A stretch of 64,000 nucleotides of DNA, from the NCBI RefSeq assembly GCF_002954405.1, contig NZ_MQWC01000004.1:2283909-2347908 (forward strand). The letters run 5' to 3'. The notes beneath the pieces were generated by a model, which saw only the letters and a list, made by a program, of their open reading frames with translations, had not been told where the DNA came from and searched no databases. A program made the translations under genes and the position numbers. The DNA comes from Salinibacter sp. 10B (lineage in GTDB: Bacteria; Bacteroidota; Rhodothermia; Rhodothermales; Salinibacteraceae). Position 1 is the stretch's first letter, and each line of letters begins with the position of its first letter. Shown here piece by piece: positions 36,638 through 44,721 of the stretch.

Positions 36638-38005
36638 TTAGATCACACCGAACACAATCCCGCCCAGAATGGTCGCGATGACAACAGGACACACGTACTT
36701 GAGAAAGACGGCCCACGTGGAGGCAAATGCCCCCGTAAACGTATCGCCAGCCCCTTGTTGCAACTCCTCAATGGCCTGCCCGGTGCCCCACACCCACCCG
36801 ACGAACACGCTAATGAGAAGCGCCCCAAGCGCAAGCGAGATATTCCCCCAGATGAAGTCCATGATCGAGAAGAACCCCGTGGCCCCAAAGAGGCTGATTT
36901 GCTCGGTAAGAAACGTCGATCCTCCGTTCGCAAGAGCCGAGGGCAACCCGAGGAGGAACGTGAAGCCGCCAACGAGCAACACCGATTTGCTGCGCGACCA
37001 TGTCGTTTCATCGACAAAGTAGGAGACCACTACCTCCAGCAGCGACACCATGGAGGTAAGGGCGGCAATGGACAGGAGGATGAAGAAGACCATACTGATG
37101 AAGCTTCCCAGCGGCATCGTCTCAAACACTTCCGGCAGCACCTGGAAAATGAGGGCCGGACCGCCACTCTCCGGCTGCTTGCCCATCGCAAACAGGGCTG
37201 GAAAGATCATGAGACCCGCCAGCAGGGCGATGGCCGTGTCGAAGAGGGCCACGTAGCCGCCGGACACGAGCAGGTTCTCGCGCTTCGGGAGGTAGGAGCC
37301 GTACGTAATCATGGCCCCCATTCCCAGACTCAAGCTAAAGAACGCCTGGCCCAGTGCAGCGAGGATAACCGTGCCGTCGATCTTCGAAAAATCCGGGTTC
37401 AGATAAAACTCCAATCCCTCGCCCGCCCCCGGAAGCGTCACAGCCCGGAAGATCACCACGAGCATCAGCACAAGCAGTACCGGCATGAGCACCTTCGCCC
37501 AGCGCTCAATTCCCTCCTCCACCCCGCCGTACACGACAAGGATCGTGATGACCATAAAAACGGCGGCCAGCGGAATGACGGTCCCGGCATCCGACACAAA
37601 GGAGCCAAAGTAGGCCGCCGAGTCGACGCCCGGCGCCACGAAGCCCTTGAAGATGTAGCCGAGAGCCCACCCGGCAACCACACCGTAGTAACTGAGAATA
37701 CACACCCCTGTGAGCACACAGAGTCCTCCCACGAGCACCCAGGGGGTTCCGCTCTTGATGGCCGCGATGGCCCCCACCGGATTCTTCTGGCTGTTGCGCC
37801 CCAGCGCTAACTCGGCAAACAAATAGGGGAGACAGATCAGCGCGATGCAGGCCAGATAGACCACAACGAAGGCCCCTCCCCCGTTCTCGGCAGTCACATA
37901 TGGGAATCGCCAGATGTTGCCCAGCCCAATGGCCGAGCCCGCGGCGGCGAGAATAAATCCGAGGCGGGAGCCCCACTGCTCGCGATCGGCAGACGTGGTT
38001 GCCAT
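36638..38005 (-). CDS. Sodium-dependent transporter of the SNF/NSS family
   Basis: 455 residues with about eleven hydrophobic segments, the length of bacterial MhsT-like members. The first transmembrane segment carries GSAIGLGNIWRFPY, the unwound sodium- and substrate-binding region of the LeuT fold. The family imports amino acids with sodium, a natural choice for a salt-loving organism. The substrate cannot be told. The C-terminus ends right after the last hydrophobic segment, with no long cytoplasmic tail. It is probably monocistronic; the interval to the amylase gene downstream is about 226 bp. Confidence 0.93.
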   Translation of the reverse strand: MATTSADREQWGSRLGFILAAAGSAIGLGNIWRFPYVTAENGGGAFVVVYLACIALICLPYLFAELALGRNSQKNPVGAIAAIKSGTPWVLVGGLCVLTGVCILSYYGVVAGWALGYIFKGFVAPGVDSAAYFGSFVSDAGTVIPLAAVFMVITILVVYGGVEEGIERWAKVLMPVLLVLMLVVIFRAVTLPGAGEGLEFYLNPDFSKIDGTVILAALGQAFFSLSLGMGAMITYGSYLPKRENLLVSGGYVALFDTAIALLAGLMIFPALFAMGKQPESGGPALIFQVLPEVFETMPLGSFISMVFFILLSIAALTSMVSLLEVVVSYFVDETTWSRSKSVLLVGGFTFLLGLPSALANGGSTFLTEQISLFGATGFFSIMDFIWGNISLALGALLISVFVGWVWGTGQAIEELQQGAGDTFTGAFASTWAVFLKYVCPVVIATILGGIVFGVI

Positions 38006-38228
38006 ATCGTCAGAGTGTGATCATCGATAGAGAAAGACGCAACCGGTAGTCCCCCATGCCCCTACAAACCGGAGTATCAGTGCTGATCCTGGAGTGCAGA
38101 TCACGCGAAGATAATGGGTGCCCTTGGTGAACGCAACGGAGCACCGCCCGAAATACGCTTGCTCCGCAAAAAATCATTCAAAACAAAAATCGAGCACAGA
38201 CGGACGGGGCGACCAAGCACGTAGACGG

Positions 38229-38477
38229 CTATGCGTTCCACTGGTCCTGTGGCGGATAGGTCTTCCGGTCGTGATAATCGTGGAGTCGGGGAACGACCTG
38301 TGCAAGAACGAATCGGGGGTTCGCGCCCTCTGCTGCATCGGCAACGTCCGCCAACTCAATGTCGCCCGACGACTTGTGCAAGCGCACATGCCCGATCGTT
38401 TCGGCCGACGTGCCGAACGTGTACACACAGTGATCCGGCGTTTCCTCTTCCTTCGAGACGAACAACTCAACACCCAT
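38229..38477 (-). CDS. Small hypothetical protein
   Basis: 82 residues from the ATG at 38477, or 85 from a GTG at 38486. It starts MGVELFVSKEEETPDHCVYTF and continues with a mix of short hydrophobic strands and acidic residues, ending DYHDRKTYPPQDQWNA. Composition and codon pattern look like a real protein, but I recognise no family. It lies between the NSS transporter gene and the second MITE-like element, on the same strand as both neighbouring genes. Confidence 0.5.
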   Translation of the reverse strand: MGVELFVSKEEETPDHCVYTFGTSAETIGHVRLHKSSGDIELADVADAAEGANPRFVLAQVVPRLHDYHDRKTYPPQDQWNA

Positions 38478-38591
38478 CGCATCCACGCAGAAAATGATCG
38501 GAAAACGGATCGAAGCCTCCGGCCTCGGGACTCACGTTTCTCAAACGTCCCCCCACAGGAACAGAAAGAACCACGCGCTCCGTGCCGGCCC

Positions 38592-38754
38592 GAAGACTGT
38601 TTTGACTTCAAACGATGACAGTTCAGGCAGAGCGCGAAGATCCGCAGGTCGTCGCGATCCAACAGGGGCTCCTTCTGAGCAACGGACGGCCCTCCAATTC
38701 CTGCGAAATATCTCGTCGATTCTCAATCCGATCAAAAATCAAAACAGTCTCTTA
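38592..38754 (+). mobile_element. MITE-like repeat, copy 2
   Basis: Second copy of the element at 1636-1799, in the same orientation. The left end has AAGACTGTTTTGA and the right end ATCAAAACAGTCTCTTA, which are inverted repeats of each other (AGACTGTTTTGA against TCAAAACAGTCT). The right terminus supplies the last bases of the alanine dehydrogenase gene, including its TAA stop at 38752-38754. A 46-codon frame is open in this copy only, from 38615. Confidence 0.72.
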
Positions 38755-39924
38755 GATCCCCGACGCGATGAGCAACTCGATGTCGCGGTGATTCATGCCA
38801 AACATGGACGCCAGGCTCTTCTTGGTAAGGTGCTGCCGGTACACGTACGTGCCGTTGCGCAGCCCTTCGTCGCGCCAAAGCGCTTCGTTGATTGATCCGG
38901 CCTCGCCGATGTGAAGAAGATAAGGCACGAGCACGTGCGAGAGAGCATAGGTGGCGGTGCGCGCCGCGTTGGACGGCATATTCGGCACACAGTAGTGGAT
39001 GACGTCGTGCCGGCGATACACTGGGTCAGAGTGAGTCGTGGGCCGGCTCGTTTCGATGCAACCGCCCTGATCCATTACGGCGTCCACAATGACGCCGCCC
39101 GGCGACATGGACGCCACCATATCTTCCGTCACGAGCATCGGGGAGCGCTCCCCGCCCGCCATCATTGCCCCGATTACTACGTCGGCCGAGCCCACCGCCT
39201 GTCGGAGGTAGTGGTCGCTGGCCATGGCGGTCGTGATGCTGCGGTCCAGGTAGTGCTCCAACGCACGCAGCGAGCCGAGCTCTGAGTCGAGCACAATGAC
39301 GTGTGCACCGTAGCCGAGAGCGGTGCGCGCCGCCCACTCCCCCACCACGCCGGCGCCCAGAATGACAACCGTCGCGGGCGGCACACCGGAGATCCCGCCG
39401 AGCATGACGCCCTTTCCGCCCTCATTGCTCTCCAGGTACCGCCCGGCGATCTGGATCGACATCGATCCGGTAATCTCGTGCATCATGCGCACGAGCGGAA
39501 ACGTCCCGTCCGGATCTCGAATGAACTCGAAGCCGATCCCTGTAATCCGAAGGCGCATGAGGTGGCGAAGAAACTCGGGCGTCGTGCCCCCCAGGTTGAG
39601 GGCCGAGATGAGAATTTGCCCCTGCTGAAGCAGACCCATCTCCTCCTCGTCCGGCGGCCCTACTTTTACAATGAGATCGCTTTGACTGTAGAGGTCGTCT
39701 GGTTCTTCGACGAGCTCCGCCCCCGACTCTTCGTACTCGTCGTCTTGAAAGTGGGCCTGCCGCCCGGCGCCCTGCTCAACATACACCTCATGACCGTTGG
39801 CAACCAACGCCCCTACACCGCTGGGCGCCAGGGCCACTCGACGCTCCTCGTTTGCCACCTCGCGCGGCACCCCGATGCGGAGCGATTGCCCGTCGTCCTT
39901 TTTCAGAGGCTTCTCCATCGTCAT
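38752..39924 (-). CDS. ald: Alanine dehydrogenase family protein
   Basis: 390 residues from the ATG at 39924; an ATG at 39969 would add 15 residues. The N-terminal domain starts RIGVPREVANEERRVALAPSGV, typical of the alanine dehydrogenase/transhydrogenase alpha group, and the NAD-binding domain has VVILGAGVVGEWAARTA. Further signatures are MLGGISGVPPA, IVDAVMDQGGC and HYCVPNMPS. The usual catalytic His motif LHLA reads ALNLGG here, as I recall for the longer Bacteroidota-type members. It would interconvert alanine and pyruvate plus ammonia with NAD. Its stop codon lies inside the terminus of the MITE-like repeat. Confidence 0.88.
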   Translation of the reverse strand: MTMEKPLKKDDGQSLRIGVPREVANEERRVALAPSGVGALVANGHEVYVEQGAGRQAHFQDDEYEESGAELVEEPDDLYSQSDLIVKVGPPDEEEMGLLQQGQILISALNLGGTTPEFLRHLMRLRITGIGFEFIRDPDGTFPLVRMMHEITGSMSIQIAGRYLESNEGGKGVMLGGISGVPPATVVILGAGVVGEWAARTALGYGAHVIVLDSELGSLRALEHYLDRSITTAMASDHYLRQAVGSADVVIGAMMAGGERSPMLVTEDMVASMSPGGVIVDAVMDQGGCIETSRPTTHSDPVYRRHDVIHYCVPNMPSNAARTATYALSHVLVPYLLHIGEAGSINEALWRDEGLRNGTYVYRQHLTKKSLASMFGMNHRDIELLIASGI

Positions 39925-40373
39925 CAATCCGGGTTCGCGCTCGAAGCCCTGCAGGGACGGGATTTCCATATAGAGAAAGACATCTGATTGTACGACCGGC
40001 GTCCAGCGAGCAGCACCCCCACCGGACAGTTCCCGACGGGGATGTAGCGCAGAAAAGGTATAAAACGGCATCGGCTTTTGCACATCACAGCCCCACGATC
40101 CATGCGTCCCATGCCAGACTCTGGTCTCCTGCGGTCGCCAGCACCACAAAGACATTTCGCCAAACGGGGGCGAACCCATGCGTCATCGTGCAGCTCAAAA
40201 TGCCATGGTGTGCTCCAGGCATACTCCAAGAGTCGTCGGCGGCGCCCTTCTTCCATTGCCGAAGGATAGGTGCACCAGACAAGGGTACATCGTTTCTTCA
40301 TGAGAGACCGAACCGGGAAAGTAGCAATGGTTCCCCCTGCGTTCGCCCCCTTACCTCTTCCCCCTTTCCTCCT
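39925..40373. other. Divergent intergenic region
   Basis: No gene is supported between the divergent alanine dehydrogenase and secreted-protein genes. A GGTATAAAACGGC stretch at 40057-40069 recurs at 25790-25802, 116 bp upstream of the P4-type phosphatase gene, and might be a shared promoter-like element. Confidence 0.4.
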
Positions 40374-40985
40374 ATGACTTCCGTCTATCGATCTCTCGTG
40401 ATCTTTTTGGCTCTGCTACTGATCGGGGGCCTGACCAATGCGGGAACGGCTGTTGCCATCAGCCTCGCCCCTTCTTCTCCAGTACTCTCAACGCTCTCCG
40501 AACACCTTCGCTCTGAACTCCGGTCGATGGATGCCACGCGGCAGGAACGCGCCCTGATTGACGTCGTGGCCCTGAGCCAATGCACGGCCTCCTGTACCAT
40601 CAAAATGTCATCGCTTCCCATGCGGAAGATTCGTATCGACAATGACACCGGTGCCGGTTCCGTAGCGAACCTTACCATCCTCACACCGGTCCTCACGCGA
40701 ATCTACCGGGTGGGACCAACCGATGAACTCCGCCTCTTGGCCCTCTCGGCCCTTCTGAACATCGGGCACGAGACGAGCCTGGACGCGATAATCGAACACG
40801 TTGCCTCGGTGGTGTCCCCCCGCGTAAAAACGGTCACGCATCGTGGCCTCTCCACCTTCTTCCTGACCAAATATCCCGAGCTGAATATGCGGATCTCGCG
40901 TAACGGCACGCTGGCTCTGGACGACATCCACGTCGCCCGTGCTCGTGCCGAACGACAGATGCGCAAGCAGGCAAGGCGCGGATAG
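40374..40985 (+). CDS. Secreted hypothetical protein with HEAT-like segment
   Basis: 203 residues from the ATG at 40374, which opens a clear signal peptide (SLVIFLALLLIGGLTNAGTAVA). The mature part is mostly helical. The segment DELRLLALSALLNIGHETSLDAI looks like a HEAT-type helical repeat and is similar to ESLRIMAISALYSIGTDTAM in the secreted protein at 58889-59347, so the two are probably paralogs. The function is unknown. A hairpin that could terminate transcription lies about 77 bp after the stop. Confidence 0.7.
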   Translation: MTSVYRSLVIFLALLLIGGLTNAGTAVAISLAPSSPVLSTLSEHLRSELRSMDATRQERALIDVVALSQCTASCTIKMSSLPMRKIRIDNDTGAGSVANLTILTPVLTRIYRVGPTDELRLLALSALLNIGHETSLDAIIEHVASVVSPRVKTVTHRGLSTFFLTKYPELNMRISRNGTLALDDIHVARARAERQMRKQARRG

Positions 40986-41061
40986 GCACAGTGCAGGACC
41001 ACTCCCCCGTCGTCGACAGAACAATAACGAACTCGCGACGACCCTCTTCACCGAAACTGGA

Positions 41062-41096
41062 GCCCCCATCCCGACAATTGGGAGGTGGGGGCTTTC
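41062..41096 (+). terminator. Candidate terminator hairpin
   Basis: GCCCCCA-CCC on the left pairs with GGG-GGTGGGGGC on the right around GACAATT, and is followed by a short TTTCC. It lies between the secreted-protein gene and the convergent ABC ATPase gene. Confidence 0.5.
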
Positions 41097-41190
41097 CTCG
41101 TTCCGGGGCGAGCATCAGGCTGCGTGATATGAACCGCAGGGCTGTGCGCCCCTCCCCCGACTCCACAGGGCGGGCGCGCCTCTCTCTGCC

Positions 41191-41883
41191 CTACGCCTCC
41201 CCTCGATCAACAATGTCGGCAATTTCTCCGGTCCGCACCACGCGACCGTTCTCCAGCCGTACCCCCCGGCGCCCCAACCGGTGCGCCCGGGCTTTGTCGT
41301 GGGTCACGAGCACGGCAGTGAGCGCATATGCCTCCATTACATCCGCCAGAAGCGACTCCACCCGCTCGGCTGCCGTCGCGTCTAGGCTGGAGGCCGGTTC
41401 GTCCAGCAGCACGACATCGGGATCGTTGAACAGGGTGCGGGCAATGGCAACCCGCTGCGCCTCGCCCCCCGACAGGGACTCGGTGTCGCGATCCTGATAC
41501 CCTGCCAGCCCCAGCCGATCTAGCAGCTCGTCCATCCGGTCAGAATCGACGGACGCGTCGCGGAGGCGAGGCCCCCATGTTACGTTGTCGGCCACCGTTC
41601 CCTCAGCAAGCGCGGGCTGCTGCGGCACAAGGCCGACGCGCTGCCGCACCGTGCGCGGAGGCAAGGTGCGGTAGTCCGTACCGTCAAGCAACACTGTGCC
41701 CGCCGTCGGCTCATCAAGCCGGTTCAGGAGGCGGAGGAGTGACGACTTTCCGGCCCCGGACGGCCCGAACACCACAAACACATCGCCCGCCTCCACTTCG
41801 ATATTCACGTCTCGCACCAGCGCCGTCCCGTCCACGACGCGCGTCAGGTTTTGAGTGGCGAGAGGAGCAGGGGCATCGGACAT
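41191..41883 (-). CDS. ABC transporter ATP-binding protein (FetA/PstB-like)
   Basis: 230 residues from the ATG at 41883. Walker A is GPSGAGKSS, the Q-loop region is VPQQPALAEGTV, the signature motif is LSGGEAQR and Walker B is DVVLLDEPAS, followed by THD for the switch His. The compact size with no extra domain resembles FetA (YbbL) and PstB subunits. No permease gene is adjacent; the next gene upstream on this strand is a DUF1080 enzyme. The membrane partner must be encoded elsewhere, so the substrate cannot be inferred. Confidence 0.88.
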   Translation of the reverse strand: MSDAPAPLATQNLTRVVDGTALVRDVNIEVEAGDVFVVFGPSGAGKSSLLRLLNRLDEPTAGTVLLDGTDYRTLPPRTVRQRVGLVPQQPALAEGTVADNVTWGPRLRDASVDSDRMDELLDRLGLAGYQDRDTESLSGGEAQRVAIARTLFNDPDVVLLDEPASSLDATAAERVESLLADVMEAYALTAVLVTHDKARAHRLGRRGVRLENGRVVRTGEIADIVDRGEA

Positions 41884-42071
41884 ACACGACAGGATTCTTG
41901 GGATGGCCGACGGACAAAACAATATGCGCAGACCGCCCCCAAGATTCTGCACAGCTGCCGCGACTACTGTCACAGGCAGCCCCACTCCACCCGCCTGGAG
42001 GAACTGGAGTCGGAGCACCCAGCCATTCGGTGCACACACGAGTACGCGCCCAGCGCCAAACGATCAACGCC

Positions 42072-42740
42072 CTAGTCCAGTGGCTTCACGTAGATGTTCT
42101 TGAAGTGAACGACACTGTCGGGGTCGTGACCTTGAAGGGCAACCGTGCCACTCGACAACACCCGTCCACTCATGTTGTCCGGGCGCTCCACATCAGCGGG
42201 CTCGGTGTACTCCACCATCGTTTCGCCATCCACCGCAATGGAGATGCTATCGCCCTTGACGCGGATGTGCATCGTAAACCACTCATTGTCGTCCACGGGC
42301 GACTCCTTCACGTCCTGTACCGCGTAGAGACTGCCCGTCCGCCGCGGATCTCCCTCGTACGTGTTGTTGATCTGTGCCTCGTACCCCTTCGACGGCCAGC
42401 CCTCCTCCTGATACTCGGTGTGAAAGTAAATGCCCGAATTCGCACCGGGCATCGATTTTACGTCGGCCCGAAACTCGAAATTATCAAAGTTGTGGTCCGC
42501 AACCTCCCCGACGTAAAACAAGTGCGAGCGCTCCCCATCTACGACGATCATTCCGTCCTGAACGGAGAAGGTATTCTCATTTTCGCTGGCCCGCCATCCC
42601 TCCAGCGACTCGCCATCGAAGATTGAGACCCAGCCGTCGCCCTCAGGTGGGGGTTGCTGAGCCAGAGCCGTCGAACATACGACGCCCGACAGGCCTGCAA
42701 GCAGAAGAAGCGTGACGATTTTGGTCAAAGCGGTTTTCAT
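42072..42740 (-). CDS. DUF1080 (3-keto-disaccharide hydrolase) family secreted protein
   Basis: 222 residues from the ATG at 42740, with a signal peptide ending VCSTALAQ. The mature protein is one DUF1080 domain: GWVSIFDGESLEGWRA at the start, then FEFRADVKSMPGANSGIYFH, GYEAQINN and WFTMHIRVKGDSI, a concanavalin-like beta-sandwich pattern. Some members of this family hydrolyse 3-keto-glycosides. It is exported and of normal single-domain length. The gene is divergent from the SDR gene that follows. Confidence 0.9.
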   Translation of the reverse strand: MKTALTKIVTLLLLAGLSGVVCSTALAQQPPPEGDGWVSIFDGESLEGWRASENENTFSVQDGMIVVDGERSHLFYVGEVADHNFDNFEFRADVKSMPGANSGIYFHTEYQEEGWPSKGYEAQINNTYEGDPRRTGSLYAVQDVKESPVDDNEWFTMHIRVKGDSISIAVDGETMVEYTEPADVERPDNMSGRVLSSGTVALQGHDPDSVVHFKNIYVKPLD

Positions 42741-42982
42741 AACAATCGTGGAATTAGGAGAGGAATAGAAGCCCGGAAGGAAAATACTCGTCGGGCCCAT
42801 GTGAATGAATAATGTACATAAACAAATCGTCGGATCGAAACCACACGACCCATTCCGTCCGCCCCGGCTCGAACCGACTCTCCATAACGGAAGTGCTACG
42901 AATACCAAAGAGGATTGACCTCGCCGGGTGTAGCGCCTACTTTCGATACTCCGTCTCCCACTCATTCATTTGTTGTCCTGCC

Positions 42983-43669
42983 ATGCCGACTGTTGCCATT
43001 ACAGGAGCCGCCGGCGCCATCGGCTCGGTCACTGCTGAAACGTTCGAGGATGCAGGTTGGAACCTTGCGCTTCTTGACTACGGGGAAGAGAACAAGACCA
43101 CGCTCGACTCGTCATTTCCGGACGCCCATACGTTCGACTGTGATCTGACCGACGAGGACGCAACCCGCAAGGCCTTCGCAAGGATCGACGACGCAACGGA
43201 GTTGGACGCTGTCCTCGCCATCGCGGGAGGATTCTCCATGCAGGCGGCCACCGACGCGACGATGGACGACTATCATCGCATGATGGCCCTCAACGTCCAA
43301 ACCCTCTTCAACACGGCTCGCGCCGCCCTACCGGTCCTGACGAAGCAAGACCAGAGCTTTCTGCTTGGCGTGTCCGCCCCAGCCGGGCTCGACGGCCAGG
43401 CGAACGCTGCTCTGTACGGAGCGTCGAAGGGCGCTGTGGCCGCCTACGTGAAGTCGCTCGGGAAAGAAGAGCAGGAGGCCGGCCTGCGTACAAGCGTGCT
43501 CTACCCGATGGGGGTCGTCGATACGCCCGCCAACCGCGACGCGATGCCCGACGCCGACCCGTCCTCCTGGATCGCGCCGCGCGAGCTGGCAGCCGGCATG
43601 CTTCACCTCGCCACCCGGAGCCCCCGTGGTCACGTGCCCGAGTTGAAAGTTCACGCCGCAACGGAATAG
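42983..43669 (+). CDS. Short-chain dehydrogenase/reductase
   Basis: 228 residues from the ATG at 42983. The cofactor loop is TGAAGAIGS at residues 7-15. AIAGG takes the place of NNAG, LGVSAPAG holds the catalytic Ser and YGASKGAV holds Tyr-x3-Lys. It is shorter than most classical SDRs and closest in style to the short dihydropteridine-reductase-like group, which is a tentative statement. The substrate is unknown. It is followed 109 bp later by the DUF5519 gene in the same direction. Confidence 0.87.
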   Translation: MPTVAITGAAGAIGSVTAETFEDAGWNLALLDYGEENKTTLDSSFPDAHTFDCDLTDEDATRKAFARIDDATELDAVLAIAGGFSMQAATDATMDDYHRMMALNVQTLFNTARAALPVLTKQDQSFLLGVSAPAGLDGQANAALYGASKGAVAAYVKSLGKEEQEAGLRTSVLYPMGVVDTPANRDAMPDADPSSWIAPRELAAGMLHLATRSPRGHVPELKVHAATE

Positions 43670-43778
43670 TCCGTCCCATCGGCATCGTTACGCCGCCCCT
43701 GGAACCGAGTCCAAAGCCAGGAATCGAAGGAGAGAGTTTATTCTCCCCGCTGCCCCCTTTCCCCGTCCCCCTCCCGAC

Positions 43779-44276
43779 ATGGCCGCAGCCGCTACTCCTT
43801 CTCGTCCCTCCACACTCGTCGCCAAACTGACCGAGCGGGCCGGGACGTGGACCCACGTGTCGCTTGCTCCCCATTCCGACCGGGCCGTCGCCTTCAAGCT
43901 AGACGATGCCACAATCGGCGTGCTTCACCACGACGGGCTGCTGGAAGTACCAGTCCCGATGCCCGTCCGCACCGTGCTCGTCGAGGAGGGCCTTGCCTCC
44001 CCGCACGACGCGCGGCCCGGAACGAACTGGGTCGCCGCTCACTTGCGCTCGGAGGACGACGTAGACCCAACTGCTCTCTTGCTCCGCCTCTCCTACCTCT
44101 ACCGTCGCCTCCTCCGAAGCCAGGACGCAGCAACACTCCGCCGCATCCGCACCGAAGTGGCCCAGTACGGCCTCCCCGATGCGCTCAACACCATCTACGA
44201 CACGATGCTCGCCAAGCGGGTCGACGCCACGGCCTCTCCCCTTCCGGGCCTGTCCTCGTCGTCCCTGAACCCGTAG
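43779..44276 (+). CDS. Luciferase-family DUF5519 protein
   Basis: 165 residues. The pattern AFKLDDATIGVLHHDGLLEVPVP, then LVEEGLASPHDARPGTNWV and a final LLLRLSYLYRRL, matches DUF5519, a family called luciferase in databases although light production is not shown for most members. The conserved His residues and the HHDG motif are present. No signal peptide is seen. The role is unknown. The next gene starts about 445 bp downstream. Confidence 0.75.
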   Translation: MAAAATPSRPSTLVAKLTERAGTWTHVSLAPHSDRAVAFKLDDATIGVLHHDGLLEVPVPMPVRTVLVEEGLASPHDARPGTNWVAAHLRSEDDVDPTALLLRLSYLYRRLLRSQDAATLRRIRTEVAQYGLPDALNTIYDTMLAKRVDATASPLPGLSSSSLNP

Positions 44277-44721
44277 CCCCGAACATCGAAGCGCTTCCTG
44301 TGTCCCCCCTTTATGTGGGTGGGGTTAAACCTGACCGTCCAGCCCTCCCCATAACTGATTTTTCACGCGAATCGCTTGGCAAATCCGCCCCCGACCTCGA
44401 CCCTTGTAAAAGGAATGGTGGATTGCGAACCTGTTTAGTGGATGGATAACAATGCTGAGACACAGTGGATGCCTTTCCGCACGATATCCACGACAATAGC
44501 AGGCCGTAGACAATCCGCCGAACAGGTTCCGCAAGGGTCCATCCCTGACCGGGAGGAATCGCATCGTCTTGCCCCCCGGTCGGGTGCATAGGCGTCGGCG
44601 GGAGGTCCCCCCGACCATGTGTCTGCGGGGACTCCCGGAGCACGTTCTCGTACTTGCGACGACCGCGCTCCCCGCGTCTTCCCACCTGCGTCGTTTTCCC
44701 CAAACCAACACCTCTTCCCGA
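44277..44721. other. Non-coding interval upstream of glgP
   Basis: No gene is supported in this 445-bp segment. Frames on both strands are short and have no motif. It should hold the promoter of the phosphorylase gene. I see no known riboswitch or strong repeat. Confidence 0.45.

Noticed and set aside
38494-38895. Plus-strand frame through the second MITE-like element
   Set aside because: It runs antisense into the alanine dehydrogenase gene and the equivalent frame is broken in copy 1.
41191-41883. PstB paralog as part of a second phosphate transporter
   Set aside because: There is no adjacent permease or binding protein, and the sequence lacks the PstB-type Q-loop FQKPNPFP.
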